A program made the translations under genes and the position numbers. DNA of 64,000 nucleotides from Paracoccaceae bacterium (GTDB taxonomy: Bacteria; Pseudomonadota; Alphaproteobacteria; Rhodobacterales; Rhodobacteraceae). Shown piece by piece: positions 8,441 to 17,559 of the stretch (position 1 is its first letter; each line of letters starts with the position of its first letter). The DNA is taken from positions 31,429-95,428 of the forward strand of contig PAQV01000063.1 of assembly GCA_002709405.1 (NCBI GenBank), in the 5' to 3' direction. The notes below the pieces were generated by a model. That model did no database searches and was not told the origin of the DNA. It saw only the letters and a program-made list of their open reading frames with translations.

Positions 8441-9490
8441 TTAATTCATTGTCATCGAAGTCACAATCGACAGCGAGACACCATCGGCCTGGGCAATGTG
8501 GACCTGCCGGCACCGCCCCACCGGGCCATCGCAAATATGCTTGCGCGCCGCTTCGCGCGCCAAGGGTCGCCGGGCCAGTTCCGCGAGCTTGTGTCCGCCC
8601 GGATCCGGCCGCCGCCCCGCCAGCGCCGCGAGCAGGTGCAGCCCCTCGTAACAACCGATGCTGGCGCTGCTGACCGGCGGGGCCAGCCGGCCGAACGCAC
8701 CGTGGTAATTGTCGAGAAACCGGCAGTTTTCCGGGCTCTGCCATTCCGAGAAATAGTTCGATACCGAATACAGGTTATGGGTCGCATCCGGCCCGATGCC
8801 GCAGATCACGCTTTCATCGACCAGCAGGCCCAGCCGCAGCACCTGCCGGTCCAGCCCGGCTTCGGCAAAGGCCCGGTTGAAGGTCACCGAGGCCTCTCCG
8901 ACAAGGGCCTGGATGACCACGTCGGGTCGGCACTCGCGGATCTTGGCCATCACTTGGGAATAGTCGCAGGTTTCAAAGGGCATCAGCGCATGGCCGACCA
9001 TCTGCGCGCCTTCATGGGCGACCAGCGCCCGGCTGGTCTTCAGGGCCACGTGCGGCCAGATATAGTCGTTGCCCACGAAAAAGAACCGCTGCGCGCGCCT
9101 GTCCGAGGCCAGCCAGGAAATCGCCGGCCACAGCAATTCGCCATCGGTGGCCCCGATCATGATCCCCGAACAGGCGCCGGCCAGGCCTTCGTGCTGGGCG
9201 GTGTAGACATACGGCACGCGCTCGGCCACGCGCATGCGCACGGCGTCGCGCGCGGTGCTGGTGTGCTGGCCGACGATGGCCCTGACGCCGACCTCGTCCA
9301 GCAGGTGATCGACGGCGGCAATGGCCGTTTCGGCCTCGACCCCGCAATCGGCATAGACCAGTTCGACCGCGCTACCCAGGATCCCCCCGGCGGCATTGAT
9401 TTCGGCTGCGGCAAGTTTTGTCGTCGCATCCACCGCAGGCGTCCACAGGCCTGCAACTCCCTTTCTCGGATGAAGAACGGCAACCTTCAC
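8441..9490 (-). CDS. AmiC-like periplasmic-binding-fold amide sensor, no signal peptide
   Basis: This 349-residue protein has the Leu/Ile/Val-binding-protein fold (Peripla_BP_5/6). The N-terminus MKVAVLHPRKGVAGLW goes straight into the first beta strand without a signal peptide or lipobox, so it should stay in the cytosol. In Pseudomonas, AmiC is such a cytosolic family member: it senses short amides and controls the antiterminator AmiR. No AmiR-type gene is seen here. The start is a GTG at 9490 behind GGAGA. The gene precedes the MarR gene on the same strand and follows the urease operon after 326 bases. An exported UrtA/FmdD-like binding protein is the alternative, but the missing export signal argues against it. 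Confidence 0.75.
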   Translation of the reverse strand: MKVAVLHPRKGVAGLWTPAVDATTKLAAAEINAAGGILGSAVELVYADCGVEAETAIAAVDHLLDEVGVRAIVGQHTSTARDAVRMRVAERVPYVYTAQHEGLAGACSGIMIGATDGELLWPAISWLASDRRAQRFFFVGNDYIWPHVALKTSRALVAHEGAQMVGHALMPFETCDYSQVMAKIRECRPDVVIQALVGEASVTFNRAFAEAGLDRQVLRLGLLVDESVICGIGPDATHNLYSVSNYFSEWQSPENCRFLDNYHGAFGRLAPPVSSASIGCYEGLHLLAALAGRRPDPGGHKLAELARRPLAREAARKHICDGPVGRCRQVHIAQADGVSLSIVTSMTMN

Positions 9491-9816
9491 GGGCTGTCTC
9501 CGACTGGCTTAACGCCCCCCTGCGGGCGGTACAAAGAGCATGGCCGGACCTCTTCGGATCCTTAGGCCGACACCATTACGCCTGACGCCGAAATCGCGGG
9601 CCAGGCCCAAGTTACCCACACAGTAACGAAGCGGTTTCCATCTTGGCCAAGGAGAATTTTGGCCGCCTGTGCATTTCGGCCGAGAAACACCAAGCCGCCC
9701 CATGGCCCGGGGCGGAATGCACAAAAGCCGAGCATACCCGGAAGGCTCCCGGGAAATGCGGGATCTTCAAAATATACGGATCGACAGGAAATCCCGCCGT
9801 CCGCGGTGATGTCTTC
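9491..9816. other. intergenic region between urease operon end and AmiC-like gene
   Basis: This 326-base stretch holds no supportable gene. It should include the 3' end of the urease transcript and the promoter of the AmiC-like gene. Several short imperfect inverted repeats are visible (for example around GGCCAAGGAGAATTTTGGCC at 9638-9663) but none has a T run. The island's palindromic operator is not present here. Confidence 0.5.
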
Positions 9817-10659
9817 CTACCCGGGCAGCGAATCCCGGGTGCGGCTGTGGCCCGGCCCGTGACCCAGGACGGCCTTGCGCCCGGTCTGCCAGACCTGGTC
9901 CAGCCCGGCCCGCAGGGCGGGGGCGGCGTCGGCCACCAGCCGGACCCCCAGGCCCAGCTCATGCGGCAGGGGGCTGGCCGCCCCGTAAAGCCCGCCGATG
10001 CCCTCGAAGGCGCGTGACAGGTCGGCCGCCAGGGACGCGGCCCCGGCCTGCGCCCCGGGCCAGAGGACATAGACCCCGGCATGGCAGCGCTGCGTGGGCG
10101 GCAAATCGGGCAGCACCTGGCGGTCGATGGCCAATGGCCGGCCTCCGGGCCGGCGCAGGGTGATGTCCGACCGGTAGCGGACCGGCGCGGGAGCAACGCC
10201 CGAGGGTTGATGCAGGGTGAAACTGTCCGACACGATGGCCGCCCCGCCCTCTGCCAGGGACAGGTCCAGCCGTTGGGTCAGGGCCGCGCCGGGAAAGAGG
10301 ATGCGTGGGTCGGGCAGGAATTCCAGGTATCCTTCCGGGGCCACCTGCAGCTCGATCCGTTCGACGCTGCCCAGGCCCGGACCGGCCCGGTGCACCGAGG
10401 TCGCGCCCTGCGTCGCCACATGGGCCGCCGCGGCCTCTCCGACCATGATGCGCTGGCTCAGACGGTCGTCCCCGTGCATGGCCCCGCTGGACGATTGCAG
10501 GATGACCGATCGCAGATGGCCCGGATCCCCGTCCAGCACAAAGCTGCGGGTCAGCACGAAGGGCCAGCGAAACCGCCGCCGGTCGATCCGCGTTTCCGCC
10601 CCGCGCCTGACAAAGGACAGGTCCAGCATCGCGGGCTTGGTGGAGGGCGCCATTTCCAT
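9817..10659 (-). CDS. ureD: urease accessory protein UreD
   Basis: UreD is the scaffold (UreH in Helicobacter) that binds apo-urease with UreF and UreG during nickel insertion. This protein has 280 residues. Family features include the central segments SSSGAMHGDD (about 52-61) and the R-rich second half ending in the GGLYGAASPL region. The start at 10659 overlaps the UreG stop as TGATG, implying coupled translation; the open frame upstream lies inside ureG. It is the last gene of the urease operon here, whereas ureD is commonly the first. Confidence 0.9.
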   Translation of the reverse strand: MEMAPSTKPAMLDLSFVRRGAETRIDRRRFRWPFVLTRSFVLDGDPGHLRSVILQSSSGAMHGDDRLSQRIMVGEAAAAHVATQGATSVHRAGPGLGSVERIELQVAPEGYLEFLPDPRILFPGAALTQRLDLSLAEGGAAIVSDSFTLHQPSGVAPAPVRYRSDITLRRPGGRPLAIDRQVLPDLPPTQRCHAGVYVLWPGAQAGAASLAADLSRAFEGIGGLYGAASPLPHELGLGVRLVADAAPALRAGLDQVWQTGRKAVLGHGPGHSRTRDSLPG

Positions 10660-11297
10660 CACTTGCGGAACAGCACCTGGGTTTCGATCAGCTCGACCAG
10701 CGCGTCGATCCCCTCGCCGTGGCGGCAATCGGTCATCAGCACCGGACGGCCGCCGCGCACGGCGCGGGCTTCGGCCTCCATCCGCGCCAGGTCGACGCCG
10801 ACATGGGGGGCCAGGTCGGTCTTGTTGATCACCAGCACGTCGGATTTCAGCACGCCGGGGCCGCGCTTGCGGGGGATGTCGTCGCCCCCCGACACGTCGA
10901 TCACGAAGATCCAGAAATCCGTCAGGTCCAGCGAAAAGGTCGAGGCCAGGTTGTCCCCCCCGCTTTCCAGCAGGATCAGTTCAACCCCCGGAAAGCGCCG
11001 TTCCAGCGCATCGGCGGCCTCGATGTTCAGGGTCGGGTCCTCGCGGATGATGGTGTGCGGGCAGGCCCCGGCCTCGACCGCCGAGACCCGGTCCGGGTCG
11101 ATCAGACCCGACCGGCGCAGGCGCTCGGCATCCTCGATGGTCACCAGGTCGTTGGTGATCACGGCCAGGTCGACCCCCCGCGCAGTCAGCGCCGGGATCA
11201 GCCGTTCGACCAGCGCCGTCTTGCCCGAGCCCACCGGCCCGCCGATCCCGAAGCGGGCGGCTGGCACGGTGCCCGATATGGTTTCCTGGACGGTCAT
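10659..11297 (-). CDS. ureG: urease accessory GTPase UreG
   Basis: UreG is the SIMIBI-class GTPase that delivers nickel to urease. This copy has 212 residues with P-loop GGPVGSGKT (17-25), the metal-binding region around Cys-Pro-His (AGACPHT, about 76-82), the ESGGDNLAS segment (about 106-114) and the guanine-specificity motif NKTD (about 152-155). The ATG at 11297 overlaps the ureC stop (ATGA). The long open frame further upstream is an antisense-like reading of ureC and was rejected. All key motifs are intact, so the maturation machinery should work. Confidence 0.96.
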   Translation of the reverse strand: MTVQETISGTVPAARFGIGGPVGSGKTALVERLIPALTARGVDLAVITNDLVTIEDAERLRRSGLIDPDRVSAVEAGACPHTIIREDPTLNIEAADALERRFPGVELILLESGGDNLASTFSLDLTDFWIFVIDVSGGDDIPRKRGPGVLKSDVLVINKTDLAPHVGVDLARMEAEARAVRGGRPVLMTDCRHGEGIDALVELIETQVLFRK

Positions 11298-13000
11298 CGC
11301 AGCATGTACCTTCTGGACAGGGGCACCAGCGTGGCCGGAGGCGCCGTCAGCAGCAGCCCATCGGCCCGCACCTCGAAGGTCTGCGGGTCGACCTCGACAT
11401 GGGGCATCGCCGCGTTGCGGATCATGTGGCGCTTGGTCAGATGCCGCACGGACTTGATCTGAATGGCCCGCTTGTCGAGGCGCAGCCGCTCCTTCACCCC
11501 GTCCTGCATGGCGATTTCCGAAAAGAAGTTCACGCCCAGTTCCTGCGGCGCCTTGCCCAGCGACCCCCAGAGGGGCCGTTGCACAAGCGGTTCGGAGGCC
11601 GAAAGCGAGCCATTCCCGTCGCCCATCCGGGCCCAGGCCACGAAGCCCGACTTGACCACCATCACCGGCTTGATCCCGAAGCTTTCGCGCGGCCAGATCA
11701 CCAGGTCGGCGATCTTGCCCGGCTCGATCGATCCGATGTGGTCCTCGATCCCCACTGCGATCGCCGGATTGATCGTCAGCTTGGCGACATAGCGCTTGAC
11801 CCTTTCGTTGTCGGCGCTGGCGGTGGTTTCCTCGGGCAGGCGGCCGACCCGATCCTTCATGACAGAGGCCAGCTGCCAGCAATTGGCCACGTTTTCGGCC
11901 AGCCGGCCCATGCCCTGGGTGTCGGTGCCAAAGATGGAAATGGCGCCCATGTCGTGCAGGAAATCCTCGGCCACCATGGATTGCGCCCGCACCCGGCTGT
12001 CGCCGAAGGCCACGTCCTCGGGCGCGTTGTAGTCCAGCTGGTGGGCGATCATTGCCATGGGCAGGCCTTCCTCCAGCGCGTAGGGCGTGAAGGGGTTGGT
12101 CGGGTTGGTCGAGGACGGGATGACGTTGTCCCAGCTGACCACCTTCAGCAGGTCCGGAGCATGGCCTCCGCCCGCGCCTTCGACATGGTACATGTGGATG
12201 GTCCGGCCCTCGCAGGCGGCCATCGTGTCCTCGGCAAAGCCGAATTCGTTGATGGAATCGGTGTGCAGGTGAACCGCGAAATCATGGCGGTCGGCCGCGA
12301 TCAGAGATCCGTCGATGACCGACGGCGCGGCCCCGAAATCCTCGTGGATCTTGACCGACATGCCACCGGCCCGCACCGATTCCACGACCGAGTCCGGGTC
12401 CGACGACCCCCGCCCGAAGAGGGCGAAGTTCAGGGGCGAATGCTCGGTCCCCTGCAGGAACCGGCTGAAGGTGGTCTTTGACCCGCTGCCCACCTCGAAC
12501 AGCGCACCGGGCCCGCCCCCGATCAGCGTGGTGGTGCCCCCGGCCAGCGCGTGGTCCGATTGCTCGGGCGAGCCGATATGGCCGTGGCATTCGATCGCCC
12601 CGGCCGTCACGATGAATTTCTGGCCCGGCAAGGGCGTCGTGGTCGAGCCAACCACCAGGTCGGGATGCACCCCGGGCATGATGTCGGGGTTGCCAGCCTT
12701 GCCGATGCCCACGATCTTGCCGTCCTTGATGCCGATGTCGGCCTTCACGATGCCCACCACCGCGTCGATGATCGTGGCATTCATGATCACGATGTCCAGC
12801 GCCCCGGTCGAGGTCCGCGCATGGGGCGTGATCCCCTCTCCGTCGCGGAAGGACTTGCCCGCCCCGATCATCAGCTCGTCGCCCGGGCGGGTCAGGTCGT
12901 CCTCGATCTCGATCCACAGGTTGGTGTCGCCCAGGCGAACCATGTCGCCCTTGGTCGGACCGTAGTTTTCGGCATAGGCGCGGCGGGTCATCGTTACCAT
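11294..13000 (-). CDS. ureC: urease catalytic subunit UreC (flap Cys replaced by Ala)
   Basis: This nickel-dependent hydrolase of 568 residues is close to the family norm of about 567. The metal site is readable: HxH in ECHGHIG, the carbamylated lysine in KIHEDFG, HLHTDS, the [10 protein letters not shown] region and an Asp in GTDTQGMG. The mobile flap normally reads MVCHHLD with Cys319 and His320. Here it reads MIAHQLD, with Ala at residue 319, His320 kept and Gln at 321. The codon is GCC at 12046-12044. The usual SSDSQAMG is GTDTQGMG. The start at 13000 sits behind GAGGGG. The protein is probably a functional but divergent urease; altered inhibitor response or substrate range is possible. 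Confidence 0.95.
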   Translation of the reverse strand: MVTMTRRAYAENYGPTKGDMVRLGDTNLWIEIEDDLTRPGDELMIGAGKSFRDGEGITPHARTSTGALDIVIMNATIIDAVVGIVKADIGIKDGKIVGIGKAGNPDIMPGVHPDLVVGSTTTPLPGQKFIVTAGAIECHGHIGSPEQSDHALAGGTTTLIGGGPGALFEVGSGSKTTFSRFLQGTEHSPLNFALFGRGSSDPDSVVESVRAGGMSVKIHEDFGAAPSVIDGSLIAADRHDFAVHLHTDSINEFGFAEDTMAACEGRTIHMYHVEGAGGGHAPDLLKVVSWDNVIPSSTNPTNPFTPYALEEGLPMAMIAHQLDYNAPEDVAFGDSRVRAQSMVAEDFLHDMGAISIFGTDTQGMGRLAENVANCWQLASVMKDRVGRLPEETTASADNERVKRYVAKLTINPAIAVGIEDHIGSIEPGKIADLVIWPRESFGIKPVMVVKSGFVAWARMGDGNGSLSASEPLVQRPLWGSLGKAPQELGVNFFSEIAMQDGVKERLRLDKRAIQIKSVRHLTKRHMIRNAAMPHVEVDPQTFEVRADGLLLTAPPATLVPLSRRYMLR

Positions 13001-13010
13001 GTCAGCCCCC

Positions 13011-13706
13011 TCACGCGCCCAGGTAGCCGGATTGGGCGGCGCGCGCGAGCGCGGTATCGCGCGCGCCGTCCTGGTCGAGGGGGCCTTGCGCCAACCCACC
13101 CTCGCCCGAGACCCGACGGTTGCCCCCGAACGCCACGAGGCGCACCGTCTTGGTCATGCCCGGCTCGAACCGCACGCCCAGCCCGGAGGGCCGGTCCAGT
13201 TTCATGCCCCAGGCCAGCGACCTGTCGAATTGCAGGGCGCGGTTGGCCTCGAAGAAATGGCTGTGGCTGCGCACCTGGATGTCGCGGTCTCCGGTGTTGG
13301 TGACCTCCAGCTCGACCGCCTCGCGGTCGGCGAACAGCTCGATCGTGTCGTCGGGCGTGACGATTTCGCCCGGCACCATGTCACTGGCCGGCTCATCCTC
13401 GGCCGGGCCGATGGGTTCGAACAGGGCCATGGCCTTGGTGCCCTCGGCAAAGGGGCATTCCAGGTAGATCATCTTGACCATGTCGGCCACGCCCGGTTCC
13501 ACGTCGGCCGTCGTCAGCAAGCGTCCGGCCATGTCGCGGATGTCCTCGTAATCCATGTCCCGGCGGGCGGCGAACATACATTCGTCGGTCAGCAGGGCAA
13601 CCGCCTCGGGATAGCTCAGCCGCACCCCGTGGGCCTTGTTGCGCCGGGCCATTTCGGCGGCGGTGAAGATGATCATCCGGTCCATTTCGGTCGGCGTCAG
13701 GTTCAT
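13011..13706 (-). CDS. ureAB: fused urease gamma-beta subunit (UreAB)
   Basis: A single 231-residue chain carries UreA (gamma, about 1-98) and UreB (beta, about 111-231). The UreB part begins with VPGEI and includes the conserved RSHSHFFEAN (about 146-155). Such fusions are known, for example, from Helicobacter UreA. The UreA part is divergent near its end: CPFAEGTKAMALF stands where the family usually has a FPDGTKLVT-like segment. The ATG at 13706 follows GAGGAGAG at good spacing. It lies 10 bases before ureC, so the structural subunits are made together. Confidence 0.93.
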   Translation of the reverse strand: MNLTPTEMDRMIIFTAAEMARRNKAHGVRLSYPEAVALLTDECMFAARRDMDYEDIRDMAGRLLTTADVEPGVADMVKMIYLECPFAEGTKAMALFEPIGPAEDEPASDMVPGEIVTPDDTIELFADREAVELEVTNTGDRDIQVRSHSHFFEANRALQFDRSLAWGMKLDRPSGLGVRFEPGMTKTVRLVAFGGNRRVSGEGGLAQGPLDQDGARDTALARAAQSGYLGA

Positions 13707-13716
13707 GGCTCTCTCC

Positions 13717-14382
13717 TCAGGTGGCAAACATGCGCTGCGCGCGCAGGGGGGCTCGGGCAATGGCGATGTCGCTGATCGGGGTGAAGGCATGGGCGTCGTC
13801 CGACGGATCCCGCGCCAACAGGTGTTCCAGGTGTCCCCCGGCCTCGGCCATGACCGCCTGGCCGTCCAGGTGCCCGACAGTGCCCAGCCGCACCGCCGCG
13901 CTGACCAGCCCGGTGATCAGGGTCCAGCCCGCCAGCAGCTCGGCCGCGCCCAGGTCCAGACCGATGTCGCGCGCCGCAATCGCCTGCGCGGGCGGCAGAT
14001 GCCCCGGAGCCGCATCAAGACGCGCCCGGTACAGAGCAGCCATCTCGCCCCCAAGCCGCGCATGCACGCCGATCAGCGCCCGCCCGGCCCGGCGCGAGCC
14101 CTGGCGCATTTCGGCGCTCAGGGTCAGCGCCTCGGTCTCGTGGTCGACCTCTTCGATCCCGTCGATATCGGCCGCAAAGGCCCGGCGCAGCAGCACCCGG
14201 TCCATGCTGTCCCACCGATGGGCCAGCTGGTCGACGACGAACCCCTGCAGGGCCGCCCGTCCGCGCGGCAGGTGGCCGTCGATCTCCAGCCCCTCCACGC
14301 CCCAGGAAAAGGCAAACCCGCCGGCCGGAAAGTTGCTGTCCCCGTGCTGCAACAGGGTCAGGATGGTCCGCATGTCATGCAT
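13717..14382 (-). CDS. ureF: urease accessory protein UreF
   Basis: UreF bridges UreD and UreG and acts in GTPase-gated nickel delivery. The protein has 221 residues, all-alpha, with the characteristic N-terminal segment LQHGDSNFPAGGFAFSWGVE (about 11-30) and the EGSRRAGR-like QGSRRAGRAL motif (about 94-103). The ATG at 14382 overlaps ureE by 8 bases; an alternative ATG at 14373 would shorten it by three residues. Its place upstream of the structural genes is unusual, since ureF normally follows ureE downstream of ureC. Confidence 0.9.
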   Translation of the reverse strand: MHDMRTILTLLQHGDSNFPAGGFAFSWGVEGLEIDGHLPRGRAALQGFVVDQLAHRWDSMDRVLLRRAFAADIDGIEEVDHETEALTLSAEMRQGSRRAGRALIGVHARLGGEMAALYRARLDAAPGHLPPAQAIAARDIGLDLGAAELLAGWTLITGLVSAAVRLGTVGHLDGQAVMAEAGGHLEHLLARDPSDDAHAFTPISDIAIARAPLRAQRMFAT

Positions 14383-14815
14383 CGCGCACCAGCCCCTGGT
14401 CGATCAGGTTGGCGATCCGCGCCCGGTAGGTGTCGACATCGCCATCCAGAAGGACCTCCAGCACCTCGCCGTCAAAACGCCCCCGCCAGTGCAGGTTGCC
14501 CGCGTGCCAGCCCAGTTGCAGGGCGGCTTCGGTGTCGCGCGGGATCAGCCGCCAGACCGCCTGTTCGCCAAAACGCGCGACAATGGCCCGGCTGTCGTCC
14601 ATGGCCAGCACCGCCCCGTCGAACAGCGCCTGGTCGCGGTCGATGGACACTGCGCAATCGGTGCCCCGGTCGGTGGTCAAACGGAACCGCTTGCGCCCGG
14701 CCTCGTGGGCCGGCACGAACAGGTATTCGATCCCGTCCCTATGCTCCAACCGGTGCAGCGCGGCATGCACCTCGGGGTCGTCGGCCCGCCCCAATATTCC
14801 GTGAACACGCAGCAT
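14375..14815 (-). CDS. ureE: urease accessory nickel metallochaperone UreE
   Basis: UreE hands nickel to UreG. The 146-residue protein shows an N-terminal peptide-binding domain and a C-terminal metal-binding domain with the signature GWHAGNLHWRG (about 103-113), including the usual dimer-interface His. There is no His-rich C-terminal tail of the kind seen in Klebsiella, so nickel storage capacity is probably limited. The start at 14815 was chosen because the upstream codons do not fit the family. It is the first urease gene of the operon, 10 bases after the asparaginase-like gene. Confidence 0.85.
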   Translation of the reverse strand: MLRVHGILGRADDPEVHAALHRLEHRDGIEYLFVPAHEAGRKRFRLTTDRGTDCAVSIDRDQALFDGAVLAMDDSRAIVARFGEQAVWRLIPRDTEAALQLGWHAGNLHWRGRFDGEVLEVLLDGDVDTYRARIANLIDQGLVRDA

Positions 14816-14825
14816 CAAAGGGCCC

Positions 14826-16493
14826 TCAATGGGTGTCGAACAGGGCCTGGAACGCGGCCACCGCACCTGCGGTCGCGGCCTTCTCGGCCTCGGTCGGGTT
14901 GGCGGGGTCGGCAGCCACGGGCAGCGAGCCCAGTTTCAGCAGGCAGGCCATCAGCAGCAGCCGAGCCTTGGTCGCCGTCAGGTTCAGCCCGGCGATCGTC
15001 AGCCCGTCCACGTCGGCAAAGCCCTCCATCGCCGCCCGGCCCGTCTTGACCACGGGTGCCCCGCAATAGATCGCCCGGCGCAGCATCTTCATGCGCAGTT
15101 CGGACGTGGCCATGCCATAGGGCACCAGCCCCTCGATGATGAACCCGGCGGGCCGGCCCAGCGACATCTTGTGGCGGATGGTAAAGGCCAGCTCGGCCTC
15201 GCCCGCCTCGTCATCGCCGAATTCCTCGGCCCCGTAGCCGCCATCCTTGATGATCGCGACCGAGGGAATGGCCGAGGCCAGCAGCTTGCCGCCCTCTTTC
15301 ACCGGGCAGTCGATGACCGACACCGCCCCGCTGTCGTCCATCTGCGCGGCCTTCACCACATCGGGCAGCTTGGCCAGGGTCAGGTCGGACGTGGCACAGT
15401 ATTTATAGGCCGGCAGATAGGTGACGTAGGGCACCCCGTGGTGTGTCAGCTGGCCGATGATGCCCCCGTGCCCGCCCGTGGCCACGTAGCCCCCGGGCCG
15501 CGCGTCGACCTTCTGGACCTCGCGCGCGGCGAACATCTGCTGTTCCTGGATCACCACCGTCCCGCAGCGGTTGCCCCCTGCCCCGTCCTTCCAGATGCCC
15601 GACGCGATATAGCGCACGGAATCGTAGATATTCGCCGGCCCGTCGGCCGAGATCTGGCCCTGCGGCCGCTGCGCGGCATTGCACGAGATCGGCTTGTCCG
15701 TGTCGATCAGCAGGTTGAACCAATAGGCGCTTTCCTCCACCTGCGGAGACCCCTGGGTCCAAACCAGCCCGTCGTACTCGGGATTGTCGGCGATGGCCTG
15801 CACGTCATTGGTGATCTTGGCCAGCATCGGGCGCGGCGGCGACATGGCCAGGTGGTAGGGCTTGTAGGCGTAGAAGTCCTTGCCCATGGCCTCGGGCGGG
15901 ATGTCGCCCTCGCCCGTGTCCGACCTATCTGCCTCTGGCAGGCCGTTGCGCCAGCCCCCCGGCGGCGCGGGGCGGTAGAAATCCACGTCCGCAAGGGCCG
16001 AGATCAGCCCGGACGTCCCGTCGACCCCCACCTGCAACCGGTCGATTTCGTCGAAGGACCGCGAGCCATCGGGGAAGAACCCCTGCCGGGCCTTCTCGCC
16101 CCCCGGCACGGTGCATTCCTCGTCCCACGGGCTGCCATCGGCCTGCATCGCCATGTAGGGCAGCGGGTAAAGGCCGTCCTCTGGCGTCAATTCGATTTCG
16201 TAGACGGGCACATCCGCATCAGAGGTCTTCTCGGTCGAAAACCCGGCCGCCGTCATGTAGCCGTCGGGCGGGCCGTAATACTCGGCCGCGTCCTTTTCCA
16301 GCGGATGGGCCGAGTATTGTTCGACATAGACCTTCACGGGTGCGGCAAGTTTCTGCGCCCGCAGGGCATCGTATTTCAGCCCCGACACGGGCATCCCCGC
16401 CCGCGCCCGCGCCTTGTCCGACGTCACCAGGGGCGGCGTGTTCTGGATCGTTGCCGTCGGGCCGGCCATATGGGCAATGCGGACGCGGGTCAT
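14826..16493 (-). CDS. large asparaginase-like amidohydrolase
   Basis: This 555-residue protein has L-asparaginase family core motifs in the middle: a TQG-like segment, the LIDTDKPISCNAAQRP stretch (about 263-278) and SADGPANIYDSV (about 282-293). Family enzymes of type I/II have about 330 residues and use a threonine nucleophile. Here about 200 extra N-terminal residues and a C-terminal extension are present. The gene sits between formamidase and ureE with gaps of only 7 and 10 bases, so it is part of the urease transcript. The reaction is probably hydrolysis of a carboxamide, releasing ammonia; the true substrate is unknown. No signal peptide is seen. Confidence 0.75.
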   Translation of the reverse strand: MTRVRIAHMAGPTATIQNTPPLVTSDKARARAGMPVSGLKYDALRAQKLAAPVKVYVEQYSAHPLEKDAAEYYGPPDGYMTAAGFSTEKTSDADVPVYEIELTPEDGLYPLPYMAMQADGSPWDEECTVPGGEKARQGFFPDGSRSFDEIDRLQVGVDGTSGLISALADVDFYRPAPPGGWRNGLPEADRSDTGEGDIPPEAMGKDFYAYKPYHLAMSPPRPMLAKITNDVQAIADNPEYDGLVWTQGSPQVEESAYWFNLLIDTDKPISCNAAQRPQGQISADGPANIYDSVRYIASGIWKDGAGGNRCGTVVIQEQQMFAAREVQKVDARPGGYVATGGHGGIIGQLTHHGVPYVTYLPAYKYCATSDLTLAKLPDVVKAAQMDDSGAVSVIDCPVKEGGKLLASAIPSVAIIKDGGYGAEEFGDDEAGEAELAFTIRHKMSLGRPAGFIIEGLVPYGMATSELRMKMLRRAIYCGAPVVKTGRAAMEGFADVDGLTIAGLNLTATKARLLLMACLLKLGSLPVAADPANPTEAEKAATAGAVAAFQALFDTH

Positions 16494-16500
16494 TCGGGTC

Positions 16501-17445
16501 TTATCCTTTTGGAGCGAAATTGGCCTTGGGCATCATCATGTGGACGCCCTTGTTGACGTTGACCGTCTGGGTGACGTGCAGGTCTCCGGCCAGCGAACAC
16601 AGCATGTAGGCCTCGGGCGCGCTCAGCCCGGCCTTGTCGCCCAGCCAGTCGATCATCTCGCGCAGGGCCTTCACGCTGCACTGGTCCAGGTCGGGATCCA
16701 TGCCCATGGTGATGTAGCTGTCGGGCGTCTCGGCCCGGGGATAATTGAAACTCGGCTCTTCGATCAGGTCGAAGACAAAGGTGCCTTCCAAAGCGGTCTC
16801 GATCGCGGTGATGCAGACCTCGCCGTCGCCCTGGGCGCCATGGCCATCCCCGCACGAGAACATGCCGCCCTCGGTGTGCACCGGCAGGTACAGCGTCGTG
16901 CCCGCGACCAGTTCCTTGTTGTCGAGGTTCCCCCCGGTGCTTTCGGGCGCCACCGAGGTCATCTTGCCCCAGCCCGCCGGAGGGGCCAGGCCCATCACCC
17001 CGAAGAACGGTTTGACCGGCAGTTTCAGCCCCCAGGGCATCGTCGCCGTCATCGTGTCGGCATCCAGCGGGATGTTGTTGTAGATCACCTCGTCGTAATC
17101 GTGGGGCAGCGTGCCCTTCTTCGGGATGATCAGGTTGAAGCCCCAGTCCTGGCGCAGCTTCACCTCTTCGATGTGGATGGCCAGGACCATGCCGGGCTTG
17201 GCCCCCTCGACGGCCACCGGGCCGGTCAGGATGTGCGGGCCGAAGGGGGTCAGGGCCTCGTGGATGCCGGCCAGTTCGGGCGGGATGTGGAATTTCGCCG
17301 GATCGGGCAGCACTTCGGGCGTGCCGGTCACGGTCTCGATGGTCACGCGGTCGCCCGGTTTCACGGTCAGGGCGGGCGGCACCGAGGCATCGAACAGCCC
17401 CCACTGGCACGTGTCGGGCGAAGCGGTCAGTCGATAATCTGTCAC
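16501..17445 (-). CDS. acetamidase/formamidase family protein
   Basis: This 314-residue member of the FmdA/AmdA family hydrolyses formamide or short aliphatic amides to ammonia and the acid. Family hallmarks include the PFGPHILTGPVAVEGA segment (about 67-82), GDGHGAQGDGEVCITAIE (about 200-217) and the C-terminal SLAGDLHVTQTVN stretch (about 285-297). It is much shorter than FmdA of Methylophilus (about 400) but matches the shorter bacterial branch. It is the second gene of the operon after the solute-binding protein, 7 bases before the asparaginase-like gene. Together they suggest that imported amides are broken down and urea nitrogen is recovered. Confidence 0.9.
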   Translation of the reverse strand: MTDYRLTASPDTCQWGLFDASVPPALTVKPGDRVTIETVTGTPEVLPDPAKFHIPPELAGIHEALTPFGPHILTGPVAVEGAKPGMVLAIHIEEVKLRQDWGFNLIIPKKGTLPHDYDEVIYNNIPLDADTMTATMPWGLKLPVKPFFGVMGLAPPAGWGKMTSVAPESTGGNLDNKELVAGTTLYLPVHTEGGMFSCGDGHGAQGDGEVCITAIETALEGTFVFDLIEEPSFNYPRAETPDSYITMGMDPDLDQCSVKALREMIDWLGDKAGLSAPEAYMLCSLAGDLHVTQTVNVNKGVHMMMPKANFAPKG

Positions 17446-17525
17446 GGGGAATGGTCCTGTTGGTCGGGAAGGCGCGGCAGGGTATTGGCGTCTGCCACTA
17501 TTGTAACCGCAGGAAATCAGGGATG

Positions 17526-17551
17526 GGCGCCGGGGGAAAGACCCCGGCGCC
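17526..17551 (-). promoter_or_regulatory. intercistronic stem-loop after the binding-protein gene
   Basis: A perfect 10-bp GC stem (GGCGCCGGGG with CCCCGGCGCC) and a 6-base loop lie 8 bases past the stop of the solute-binding gene. There is no following T run. It is best read as an RNA-stabilising or partial-termination element that raises binding-protein output over the downstream enzyme genes. Confidence 0.6.
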
Positions 17552-17559
17552 GCCAGAGA

